Assembly: GCA_946623785.1 (NCBI GenBank)
Contig: CAMORM010000007.1
Location: 1 to 41,361 of the forward strand
Length of the DNA: 41,361 bases
Reading direction: 5' to 3'
Source: an uncultured Verrucomicrobiota bacterium
GTDB taxonomy: Bacteria > Verrucomicrobiota > Kiritimatiellia > RFP12 > UBA1067
A program made the translations under genes and the position numbers. This document shows positions 33,119 to 40,778 of the stretch, in pieces (the stretch's first letter is position 1; each line of letters opens with the position of its first letter). Under the pieces are notes generated by a model. The model worked only from the letters and a program-made list of their open reading frames with translations. It had not been told where the DNA came from and searched no databases.

Positions 33119-34009
33119 TCAGATTATGCCGAAATGGCGCAGAGCGGCGGCAACGCCGTCCTCGTCGTTCGACGAGGACACGTAGTTGGCCGCGGCAAGG
33201 ACCTCAGGACAGGCGTTCGCCATCGCGACGCCCGTTCCGGCGGCCTTGATCATGGAAAGGTCGTTCATGCCGTCGCCGAACGACATGCAGTTGTCCGCCG
33301 TCCAGCCGAAGTGCTCCGCGAACCTGACGAGCGCCCTTCCCTTGTTGGCCGACGCGATGTTGATCTCGATGTTGTTCCATGTGGACGACGTCACGGAAAG
33401 ACCGGGGAACTTCGCCGCAAGCTCGTCCGCAAGCGCCTTCAGGCAGCCTGTGGCGGGCTCGCGCTGGACATCGTCCGGCACGCCGTCGGCGCGAAGGCGC
33501 GAGAAGAGCATGATCTTCTGCACGTCGCCGTCCCGCGGAGTCGCCTCTATGTGCGCCTTGAGCTCGGGCACGCCGTTGCGGAACTCGCGCACCATCCTGA
33601 TGTAGTGCACGTTCGTGGCGTAGTCCTCTACCTTCTCCTTGAACGCCTGGGTCATCCACCCCCAGTTGCCGCGGTAGCAGTCGTAGACCACGTCGTAGCG
33701 GTCGAGCACCTTCATCACCTCGACGGCCATTGCGCGAGGGATCTCCTCGCGGACGATCGCCGTGTCCGTCTCGCGGTCGTACACCTGCGCGCCGTTGATG
33801 GTGATCGCGTAGCGCACGAACGGGAGGTTGCGCACGCACTCCGGCATCATGCCGAAGAAGCGGCCGGTGGTCGGGACAACAAGAACGCCCTTCGCCGCGG
33901 CAGCGGCAAGGGCGTCCCTGTTGGCGTCCGACAGCCGCTTCTCCGAGTCGAGCAGCGTGCCGTCGAGGTCAAGGGCGAGTATGCGTATCTGGTGTGGATC
34001 CTGTGGCAT
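33119..34009 (-). CDS. Cof-type HAD phosphatase
   Basis: A 296-aa cytoplasmic HAD hydrolase of the Cof/YidA (IIB) subfamily. Motif I is ALDLDGTLLDS; the second motif is PTTGR; the large C2-type cap runs from about 85 to 200; motif III is Lys in NIASANKGRAL; motif IV is SFGDGMNDLSMI, followed by AMANACPEVLAAANYV. Substrates are usually sugar phosphates or related small metabolites. I chose ATG 34009: an upstream ATG at 34018 would lie inside the -10 box. The promoter -10 (34017-34025) ends 7 nt before this start. Confidence 0.88.
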   Translation of the reverse strand: MPQDPHQIRILALDLDGTLLDSEKRLSDANRDALAAAAAKGVLVVPTTGRFFGMMPECVRNLPFVRYAITINGAQVYDRETDTAIVREEIPRAMAVEVMKVLDRYDVVYDCYRGNWGWMTQAFKEKVEDYATNVHYIRMVREFRNGVPELKAHIEATPRDGDVQKIMLFSRLRADGVPDDVQREPATGCLKALADELAAKFPGLSVTSSTWNNIEINIASANKGRALVRFAEHFGWTADNCMSFGDGMNDLSMIKAAGTGVAMANACPEVLAAANYVSSSNDEDGVAAALRHFGII

Positions 34010-34016
34010 GGCCGAC

Positions 34017-34045
34017 ATTCTACCACACCACCCCCCGCCGCGCAA
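34017..34045 (-). promoter_or_regulatory. Promoter of the Cof-type HAD gene
   Basis: Minus strand -35 TTGCGC (34040-34045), 17-bp spacer, extended -10 TGG TAGAAT (34017-34025), then 7 nt to the ATG. The heptamer tract begins 17 bp upstream of the -35. Confidence 0.6.
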
Positions 34046-34062
34046 TGGCGAGTTTGGCGTTA

Positions 34063-34139
34063 GTAGCTAGTCGTTAGTTCAAAGTTCAATGTTTGATGTT
34101 CAAAGTTTGATGTTTGAAGTTGCTAGTCGTTAGTCGCTA
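34063..34139. repeat. Heptamer-phased repeat tract (11 units of GTNNNNW)
   Basis: Eleven consecutive 7-bp units without a break: GTAGCTA, GTCGTTA, GTTCAAA, GTTCAAT, GTTTGAT, GTTCAAA, GTTTGAT, GTTTGAA, GTTGCTA, GTCGTTA, GTCGCTA. All begin with GT and end in A or T; outer units are of the GCTA/GTTA kind and inner ones of the TCAA/TTGA kind. The tract is AT-rich against a GC-rich background and starts 17 bp upstream of the -35 of the HAD gene. Confidence 0.9.
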
Positions 34140-34157
34140 GGGTTGGGGAGTGCTGTG

Positions 34158-34343
34158 TTTTGGGGCCATCCTTTCGTCTCGGCGAAAATTATTAACGCAG
34201 AGGCGCAGAGGCGCAGAGGGCGCAGAGGTGTTTTGGAGTTGGCTCGCTACGCGAGCTCGCTGGGGAACAGATTGGGAGGGCGCGTGTCCTCACGCGCCGT
34301 AATCATTGGATATTTGCACATTAAGCGAAAGGATGGTCCAAAA
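34158..34343. repeat. MITE-like element with imperfect terminal inverted repeats
   Basis: Ends are TTTTGGGGCCATCCTTTCG (34158-34176) and CGAAAGGATGGTCCAAAA (34326-34343): inverted copies with one mismatch and one indel. Inside are four CGCAGAGG units (34196-34228), a hairpin at 34242-34256 (GCTCGC/GCGAGC) and a hairpin at 34279-34298 (GGCGCGTG/CACGCGCC, loop TCCT). No coding sequence. No clear target-site duplication. Confidence 0.65.
34196..34228 (+). repeat. CGCAGAGG octamer repeat, four copies
   Basis: Units at 34196-34203, 34204-34211, 34212-34219 and 34221-34228, with one extra G before the last. Lies inside the inverted-repeat element. Confidence 0.9.
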
Positions 34344-34366
34344 TGCGCGACCTCATCCGCAATAGC

Positions 34367-34389
34367 CGAGCCGCCGGGACGGCGGCTCG
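34367..34389 (-). terminator. GC-rich hairpin after the DUF6259 gene
   Basis: Perfect 9-bp stem (34367-34375 with 34381-34389), loop GGGAC, 5 bp past the stop codon at 34395. Core GAGCCGCC/GGCGGCTC is the same as in the hairpin at 5864-5891. Confidence 0.55.
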
Positions 34390-34394
34390 CCATG

Positions 34395-36488
34395 TCACCA
34401 ATCACCAACCTGTAGAAGCAGTTCGCGGGGGGAGAGGCGGAGGAGCTTGTCGGGCGAGTCTGGAGACGGCAGACGCACTTCCTGCTCCTTGTCCGTGGCG
34501 TTGGCAAGCACGAGCGCGCGGCGTCCGTCGAGCGACTCGTATGCGGCGGCGAAAACAGCGGGACCAGTCGTCTTCTCCTTGCCGTACGCCACCGGCACAT
34601 CGGCGCAGACGACGCGCGGAGGCTTCACGCGCCTGCCGTGCGCAAGCCATGGACGCCCCGCGCCGTGGAAGAGTCCGACCCAGCGCCGCATGTACTCGCC
34701 GCGCCATGAACCGTCCTTGCGCCGACCAAACTCCTCCATGTCGGCCTTGTCGGGCACCAGGTTCGGCAGCTGCCCCATGGCGGCCGTGTACGCCATCTGC
34801 CTCAGCGACTGCGGCCTGTTGGCGGGCTGGAAGACAGGCACGTACTCGTGGTAGATGTATCCGTAGAGGCTCGCCCACTCGACCTTTGTCCGCGCGTCGC
34901 GCAGCAACTGGATGCCAACGAGGTCGTTCATCTGCTCGTTCGGCTCCTCGTACGCCGCCGCGGCTTCGCCGCGCACCCTGCGGATCGACGCGAGCATCCC
35001 CTCCATCTGGCGCCTCGCCGCGTCGGTCTTCCATCGGCCCTCGCCCGGCGGATGCCCGTGCACGCAGCTCCAGCACGACGGGAACCCGCCGCCGTTGTTC
35101 TGGTCCGCCTGGATTATCCGGCAGCCGCGCTTCGCAAGCTCGCTCGCGACATCTTCGTTCCACCAGCGCTGCGTCCACCCGTCGCCGCCGCACATCGCCG
35201 ACATGGATCCGCCCTTCAGCCAGTTGCCGCCCGGCGTGCGCTCGTACAGCTTCCCGTCGCGGTTTACGCATGCATGCGCCGCGGCCCTGTTCGTGAAGTC
35301 CGACCGCCAGTCGTGGATGAACGAGCCGTCGTCCTGCCTGCCGTAAGTGAGCGTCCAGTGGTATCCGCTGGGCCAGGGATAGACGTGGACGTTCCTGTCC
35401 GCAAGATCCGACACCACCGACGCAAACGCCTCGTCCGACGGATTGCACGGGAAGTACGGGTGGACCCAGGTGTCGTAGCGCTCCCATCCCCACGAAGCGG
35501 CGACAAGCGGAACGTCCTTCGACACGTTGGCACGGTACGCCTCAACCCACCTTCGCATGTCGTCCGGCCTGTCGAACCACTGCCGCTCGAAGAGCGTGAA
35601 CGCCGGCGCATCGGCGAGCCATCCCGGGATATCCTTCCGCTTTGCGGTCGGAACGGAGCAGAAGCGGGTCTTGCGCGCCCATTCGCGGTAGAGCTCAGCG
35701 CCGTCGTACCACGTGGCGGGATTCTCCGCGGTGCCGCAGACTGCCGACATGGTGAAGTCGTAGTCGAGCCGGACGGGCGCGGCGTCGAAGCAAAGCCTCC
35801 TCCAGCGGAACGAAATGCCGTCCTTCTCGCGTTCGACTACGAGCTGCTTTACGTCGCCCTTGTCGTCTTCCGCCGCGAAGTAGAAGAGCGCCGACGCATC
35901 CCACCAGAGCGCCGCCTGCACCGAGAGATCGCCGGGCTGCTTCCTGGCGACGAGCCTGCGCGGCTTCGGGTCGGATCCGGGCGCGTGCTGTATGCCGCCC
36001 CACGCCTCGCCCGTGAGCAGACGGTCGTCCGATGCGTCTGCGCCTATGCGGTCAGCGAGCCTTATGCGCGGATACTCGGCGCACGTCACCGCCCATCCGT
36101 CGGCCGGCTCGAACGAAAACCCGAAGCGGACCTTCCCGCTTGCCTTGTCGGCTCGGATCGTGCACTCGACGCGCTTCAGCCTGCCGGCAATGTCCTCCCA
36201 CACGAACTTCACGCCGTCCGGCAGGGTCTCTCGCGACATGCGCGCGGTCTGCGAAGGCAGCACGTGCGAAAACGCGGAGAAGTCGTCAGTGCGCGTGAGG
36301 TCGAACGCGAACAGGTCGCATGCGCTTGCGGCGGAAAAGTCCGTCCCGTTTGCGGCGCGGACGCCTGTTATGCGCCCGCTGGCGTCGTCAAGCTCCAGCG
36401 CCAGCGTAGAAGACTTGACGGCGGCGCCTCGGGCGAAAAACGCCCAGAACGCCGCCGCCGCGAAAAGCATCCCTGTCAGACGCTTCAT
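34395..36488 (-). CDS. Secreted DUF6259-type glycoside hydrolase-like protein
   Basis: A 697-aa exported protein with a signal peptide (MKRLTGMLFAAAAFWAFFARG). Residues about 25-290 form a beta-rich N-terminal domain (LALELDDASGRITGVRAANG). A barrel-like domain with many aromatic residues follows: ADAPAFTLFERQWFDRPDDMRRWVEAY, HVYPWPSGYHWTLTYG, IQADQNNGGGFPSCWSCVHGHPPGEG, and YEEPNEQMNDLVGIQ. The last part is a beta domain (RRALVLANATDKEQEVRL). This resembles DUF6259 proteins, predicted carbohydrate-active enzymes (recalled, not searched). The ATG at 36488 overlaps the stop of the truncated esterase gene (ATGA). Substrate unknown; the neighbour suggests a pectin-type polysaccharide. Confidence 0.77.
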   Translation of the reverse strand: MKRLTGMLFAAAAFWAFFARGAAVKSSTLALELDDASGRITGVRAANGTDFSAASACDLFAFDLTRTDDFSAFSHVLPSQTARMSRETLPDGVKFVWEDIAGRLKRVECTIRADKASGKVRFGFSFEPADGWAVTCAEYPRIRLADRIGADASDDRLLTGEAWGGIQHAPGSDPKPRRLVARKQPGDLSVQAALWWDASALFYFAAEDDKGDVKQLVVEREKDGISFRWRRLCFDAAPVRLDYDFTMSAVCGTAENPATWYDGAELYREWARKTRFCSVPTAKRKDIPGWLADAPAFTLFERQWFDRPDDMRRWVEAYRANVSKDVPLVAASWGWERYDTWVHPYFPCNPSDEAFASVVSDLADRNVHVYPWPSGYHWTLTYGRQDDGSFIHDWRSDFTNRAAAHACVNRDGKLYERTPGGNWLKGGSMSAMCGGDGWTQRWWNEDVASELAKRGCRIIQADQNNGGGFPSCWSCVHGHPPGEGRWKTDAARRQMEGMLASIRRVRGEAAAAYEEPNEQMNDLVGIQLLRDARTKVEWASLYGYIYHEYVPVFQPANRPQSLRQMAYTAAMGQLPNLVPDKADMEEFGRRKDGSWRGEYMRRWVGLFHGAGRPWLAHGRRVKPPRVVCADVPVAYGKEKTTGPAVFAAAYESLDGRRALVLANATDKEQEVRLPSPDSPDKLLRLSPRELLLQVGDW

Positions 36489-36811
36489 TTCTTCTTGAAC
36501 TCCTCCTCCTCGACGAGCTTGTTCTTCGAGGCGTCGTTGATGCCGAACTGGATGATAACGAAGTCGCCCGCCGATATCTTCGCGAGGCTCTTCTGCCAAT
36601 CTGGCTTGGTGGTGCGCACAGTGCGTCCGCCGATCGCGCGGTTGACGATGTCGTTGCCCTCGGCGAGATAGGGCTTGAGCGCTGCGCCCCAGCTTCCCTT
36701 GACGGTTTTTTCGTCGCGCGGGGCGAGTGTGGAGTCGCCAACCAGCACTAGATTGGCGGCGGAGGCGGCCAGGGAGAGGACCGCTGCGGAAAGTGCGACA
36801 AGTGTTTTCAT
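36485..36811 (-). pseudogene. Truncated SGNH esterase (rhamnogalacturonan acetylesterase-like)
   Basis: A 108-aa open frame with signal peptide (MKTLVALSAAVLSLAASA), block I GDST (25-28, nucleophile Ser27), block II NRAIGGRT (57-64) and block III QFGIND (88-93). The family is normally about 230-260 aa and needs a C-terminal D-x-x-H, which is missing: the frame ends at EEEEFKKK and overlaps the DUF6259 start by 4 nt. Downstream frames hold no remaining esterase sequence, so the 3' half appears deleted. It may be a remnant or could still serve as a translated leader for DUF6259. The promoter at 36819-36847 is intact. Confidence 0.72.
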
Positions 36812-36818
36812 GTCGCCA

Positions 36819-36847
36819 ATTATAGCAGATCGTCTGCGGCGATTCAA
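36819..36847 (-). promoter_or_regulatory. Promoter of the esterase-DUF6259 operon
   Basis: Minus strand -35 TTGAAT (36842-36847), 17-bp spacer, extended -10 TGC TATAAT (36819-36827), then 7 nt (TGGCGAC) to the ATG at 36811. Confidence 0.75.
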
Positions 36848-36875
36848 GCCGCGCGGCGGCGGTCGCACAGGAGCA

Positions 36876-36885
36876 ATTGTACAAT
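36876..36885. promoter_or_regulatory. Perfect palindrome ATTGTACAAT upstream of the promoter
   Basis: A 10-bp palindrome in the GC-rich gap between lepA and the esterase gene, about 30 bp upstream of the -35. It could be a regulator's half-site pair; no regulator gene is adjacent. Confidence 0.3.
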
Positions 36886-36949
36886 CAAGCGAGTCTAATC
36901 GGAAAGGCAAGGTCTCAAGGTGGAGGACGGAGGCAAAGAAGCAGCCAGG

Positions 36950-38767
36950 TCAAGTCTCCTTGACCGTGCCTTTCAACACCGCGATGAAGGCGCTCTGCGG
37001 CACGTTGACGTGTCCGAACTCCTTCATGCGCGCCTTGCCGCGCTTCTGCTTCTCGAGCACCTTCATCTTGCGCGTAACGTCGCCGCCGTAGAGCTTGGCG
37101 AGGACGTCCTTTCGGAACGGCTTGATGTCCTCGCGCGCGATGATCTCGCGTCCGATCGCAGCCTGCACCGGTATCTTGAACATGTGCTGCGGGATCGTGT
37201 CTGCCAGCGCCTTGCACATCTGCTGCCCGCGCGCGCGCGCCTTGGAGCGATGCACCATCGTCGCGAACGCGTCGACCGTCTCGGAGTTGAGGAGGATGTC
37301 CATCTTCACGATGTCGGAGACCTGGTAGCCCGCTGGCTCGTAGTCCATGGAGGCGTAGCCGTGCGAGACGCTCTTCAGCGTGTCGTGGAAGTCGAGCAGA
37401 ATCTCGTTGAGCGGCAGCATGCAGTGGAGCATCACGCGGTGCGCGTCGACGGTTTCCGTGCCCTCCACCTGGCCGCGGCGGTCCATGACGATGCGCATCA
37501 CGTCGCCGATGCTCTCCGACGGCGTTATGATTCGAGCCTTCAGGATGGGTTCTGAAATCGACTCGAGCACGCTCGGGTCGGGCATCTGCTGCGGATTGTC
37601 GAGGTCTCGCTCCTCGCCGCTCTTCAGCTTCAGCTTGTAGATAACGCCGGGCGTCGTGGATATGATGTCCAGGTTGAACTCGCGCCTCAGGCGCTCCTGC
37701 ACGATCTCCATGTGGAGGAGCCCGAGGAATCCGCAGCGGAAGCCGAACCCGAGCGCGAGCGAGCTTTCGTGGTGGAAGGTGAACGCGCTGTCGTTCAGGT
37801 GAAGCTTCTCGAGGCCCTGGTGAACCTTCTCGAACTCGTCCGTCGACATCGGGTATATGCCGCAGAACACGGTCGGGCGAAGCTCCTTGAATCCAGGCAG
37901 CGGCTCATCGCTGCCAAGGCGCGCAGTAGTCACCGTGTCGCCGATCTTGATGTCCTCCGGGTCCTTCACGGTGCCTACGAGATATCCCACCTGCCCGGCG
38001 GAAAGGCGCTCGCACGGCTTCTTCGACGGCGAGAAAATGCCGACTTCGTGGAGCGTCGTCGTAACTCCGGACGCCATGAACTTCACGGGGTCGCCGGCTG
38101 CGATGGACCCGTCCACTATGCGCACGTACGTTATCACGCCGCGGAACTCGTCGAACACCGAGTCGAACACAAGCGCCCTTAGGGGGGCGTCGGCTCCGCG
38201 CGTCTTTGGCGGCGGAATGCGCTTCACGATCGCCTCCAGCACAGCGGGGCAGCCAACGCCGGTCTTAGCGCTCACGAGAAGCGGGTCGTCCATCGGTATC
38301 GCGAGAATGTCCTCGATCTGCTGGGACACGCCCTTCACGTCCGCGCCCGGAAGGTCGACCTTGTTGAGCACCGGGACGATCTCGAGCTTCGCGTCCTGCG
38401 CGAAATACGTGTTCGCGACAGTCTGCGCCTCCACGCCCTGCGCCGCGTCCACCACAAGCACAGCCCCCTCGCACGCCCCCATCGAGCGCGAGACCTCGTA
38501 GGCGAAGTCGACGTGTCCAGGCGTGTCGATGAGGTTGAAGAGGTACTCGTTGCCGTCCTCCGCCTTGTACATCATCGACACCGGGTGGCTCTTGATGGTG
38601 ATTCCGCGCTCGCGCTCCAGGTCCATCGCGTCGAGGGTCTGCTCCTTGAGCTCCCTGAGCGGAACCGCCTTGGTCAGCTCGAGGATTCGGTCGGAAAGCG
38701 TGGTCTTCCCGTGGTCCACGTGGGCTATGATGCAGAAGTTGCGTACGTTGTCTAAAGTCTGTTCCAT
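36950..38767 (-). CDS. lepA: Elongation factor 4 (LepA)
   Basis: Ribosomal GTPase, 605 aa. G1 is AHVDHGKTTL, G2 and switch I lie near LERERGITIK, G3 is DTPGHVDF, and G4 is NKVDLP. Later domains include the LepA-specific C-terminal sequence with YGGDVTRKMKVLEKQKRGKARMKEFG. EF4 helps back-translocate stalled ribosomes and is non-essential. The ATG at 38767 has an extended -10 (TGGTATAAT, 38775-38783) 7 nt upstream and no Shine-Dalgarno. Confidence 0.96.
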   Translation of the reverse strand: MEQTLDNVRNFCIIAHVDHGKTTLSDRILELTKAVPLRELKEQTLDAMDLERERGITIKSHPVSMMYKAEDGNEYLFNLIDTPGHVDFAYEVSRSMGACEGAVLVVDAAQGVEAQTVANTYFAQDAKLEIVPVLNKVDLPGADVKGVSQQIEDILAIPMDDPLLVSAKTGVGCPAVLEAIVKRIPPPKTRGADAPLRALVFDSVFDEFRGVITYVRIVDGSIAAGDPVKFMASGVTTTLHEVGIFSPSKKPCERLSAGQVGYLVGTVKDPEDIKIGDTVTTARLGSDEPLPGFKELRPTVFCGIYPMSTDEFEKVHQGLEKLHLNDSAFTFHHESSLALGFGFRCGFLGLLHMEIVQERLRREFNLDIISTTPGVIYKLKLKSGEERDLDNPQQMPDPSVLESISEPILKARIITPSESIGDVMRIVMDRRGQVEGTETVDAHRVMLHCMLPLNEILLDFHDTLKSVSHGYASMDYEPAGYQVSDIVKMDILLNSETVDAFATMVHRSKARARGQQMCKALADTIPQHMFKIPVQAAIGREIIAREDIKPFRKDVLAKLYGGDVTRKMKVLEKQKRGKARMKEFGHVNVPQSAFIAVLKGTVKET

Positions 38768-38774
38768 TGGGCGG

Positions 38775-38783
38775 ATTATACCA
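38775..38783 (-). promoter_or_regulatory. Extended -10 promoter of lepA
   Basis: Minus strand TGGTATAAT, then CCGCCCA (7 nt), then ATG at 38767. The -35 at 17 bp (TGGCGC) is weak, so the extended -10 would carry the promoter. Confidence 0.6.
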
Positions 38784-38837
38784 AAAACCCCTTCGCCGCG
38801 CCATATCTCATAGCGGCGCCCAATGGCGGAACGCAGG

Positions 38838-40766
38838 TCATGGGCGGGCTGCGCCGAGCGCGGAAACGTCCATTTCCCGCACGGCGCGCTCCCACGGCGC
38901 GCGCTGGAACGTGTGGACTAGCATCTGGAGCTCCAGCCGCGCGCGGTCGTTCTCCGGCGACGAGTCGGCCGGCATCGCGCCGAGCCGCCTGCGCACGGCC
39001 GCGGCCCAGGCGCTGCGCAGGAAGTCGCGGAAAAGCGTGGGCGCGTCGCGCTCGCCGATCTGCGTGGTCTTGTCCGAGAACACGATGTCGGAGAACCACT
39101 TCGACTCCACGTCGCCAAGCGTCTTGCCGAACGACGCAAGCTCGTCCTCGCCAGTGTCGAACTCGAGCTTCCACGCGTCGACGAACCCGCGTGCGAACGG
39201 GTGGCCGAGTATTTCGGCGGGGAGATATTCGAGCAGCGCCGCGAGCGACCTGTCGCGCTCGTGCTCGAACAGGAACTGGCACAGCTCCAGCTCGAGCCTG
39301 CACGGCGGGTTGTTCGCCGGCGCCGACGCGGAATCGCTGGCCGGCGAGGGGTCGCCCGCGGAACCGACTTCCCGCTCGGGCGGAAGGTCCTCGGCCGGTC
39401 TTTCCCCCGGCTGGACGCGCGCCGCCCTGAACACGGCCTTCTGGCGCGCAGACTCGGCCGCCTTCTCGTAGTCGGACTCAAGCGCGGACACGGGCAGGTT
39501 CATGAGCTGCGCCGCCTCCTGCATGAGGGACGCCCTCAGCACGGCGGATGGGCAGCGCGAGACTGTCTCGAGCACGGCGTGCGAAACGCGCTTCACGGCG
39601 TCTATCGAATCTGGGTTCCTCTCCGCCGCGCGCAGCGTGCGCACCTGGTAGGCCGTTATGGACTCAGATTCGTCGAGGCACTTCTGGAACTCCTCCGGGC
39701 CGCGCTCGAGGAGCATCGAGTCCGGATCGTGCCCGCCAGGAAGCGTGGCCACGCGAACCGGCACCTCCGCCGCCAGGAACTCGCCTCCCGTGCGCACTGC
39801 GGCCTTGTGCCCCGCAGCGTCGTCGTCGTACACAAGCACCACGCTGTCTGCAACGCGCTTGAGGAGCGCCACATGCTCGCCCGTAAACGCGGTGCCCTGT
39901 CCCGCCACTGCAACGGGAAACCCGCTTATGTGGCAGCGGATGACGTCTATCTGCCCTTCGCACACGATGGCCTCGCGCCTGGGAGCCTTGGCGATGTTTG
40001 GCGCGGCGGCGTCGAGCGCGTAGAGGACATTCGACTTCTTGAAGACGAGAGTCTCCGGGGAGTTGACGTACTTCCCGCCGTGGACCTTCGACTTGTCCTT
40101 CTCGAGCGTGCGGCAGGAGAACGCGACCGCGCGGCCCGACCTGTCGCGGATGGTGAAGACCAGCCTGCCGCCGAAGCGGTGGTAGCCGGACTCGCCCGGA
40201 CGGCGCGGCTTGAGGACCACTCCAGCCGCGTCCATCTCGTCCGCGGTGAAGCCGTACTTCGCCGCCCACTTCATCATCGTGGCAGCACCGACAGGCGCAT
40301 AGCCGATCTGGAACTTCTCGCCGGCCTCCTCCGGTATCTTTCGCTCCGCCAAGTAGATCCTCGCCCTCTCGGCCTCCTTCATCTTGAGAAGGCAGCGGCG
40401 GTAGAACGCGGCGAGCTCGGCGTGGAGCGTGTAGAGCCGCTTCCTTAGGCCTGCGCTGGGGTCGTCGCGCTCTTCGATTTCGACCCCCGCGCGCTGCGCG
40501 AGCTTCTTCACGGCCTCGATGAACGTGAGCCCTTCCTGCTCCTGCACGAACTTGATCGCGTCGCCGGACTTCCCGCACCCGAAGCAGTGGTAGAACCCCT
40601 TGTCCGGCTGTATGCTGAACGAAGGCGTCTTCTCGTGGTGGAACGGGCAGCACGCCATGTAGCTCGACCCGGAGCGCTTCAGGTCGACGCCGTACGACGA
40701 AATGAGGTCGGCAAGGTCGACCCTCGCCTTTATCTCCTCGATCGCGCTGTCTGGTATGGACGCCAT
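38838..40766 (-). CDS. dnaG: DNA primase DnaG
   Basis: Replication primase, 642 aa. The N-terminal CHC2 zinc finger is visible as CPFHHEKTPSF and HCFGCGKSGDAI. The catalytic core follows, with the Toprim Glu in VCEGQIDVIR and the Asp pair in VLVYDDDAAGHKA. The C-terminal third is helical and Pro/Ala/Glu-rich, where the DnaB helicase interaction domain is expected. The ATG at 40766 has a GGAGG about 4-5 nt upstream and lies 12 bp after the peptidase gene. Confidence 0.96.
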   Translation of the reverse strand: MASIPDSAIEEIKARVDLADLISSYGVDLKRSGSSYMACCPFHHEKTPSFSIQPDKGFYHCFGCGKSGDAIKFVQEQEGLTFIEAVKKLAQRAGVEIEERDDPSAGLRKRLYTLHAELAAFYRRCLLKMKEAERARIYLAERKIPEEAGEKFQIGYAPVGAATMMKWAAKYGFTADEMDAAGVVLKPRRPGESGYHRFGGRLVFTIRDRSGRAVAFSCRTLEKDKSKVHGGKYVNSPETLVFKKSNVLYALDAAAPNIAKAPRREAIVCEGQIDVIRCHISGFPVAVAGQGTAFTGEHVALLKRVADSVVLVYDDDAAGHKAAVRTGGEFLAAEVPVRVATLPGGHDPDSMLLERGPEEFQKCLDESESITAYQVRTLRAAERNPDSIDAVKRVSHAVLETVSRCPSAVLRASLMQEAAQLMNLPVSALESDYEKAAESARQKAVFRAARVQPGERPAEDLPPEREVGSAGDPSPASDSASAPANNPPCRLELELCQFLFEHERDRSLAALLEYLPAEILGHPFARGFVDAWKLEFDTGEDELASFGKTLGDVESKWFSDIVFSDKTTQIGERDAPTLFRDFLRSAWAAAVRRRLGAMPADSSPENDRARLELQMLVHTFQRAPWERAVREMDVSALGAARP

Positions 40767-40778
40767 CCCGCCTCCACG

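Noticed and set aside
34063-34139. CRISPR array
   Set aside because: Units are 7 bp with no spacers; phase 7 is not a repeat-spacer arrangement.
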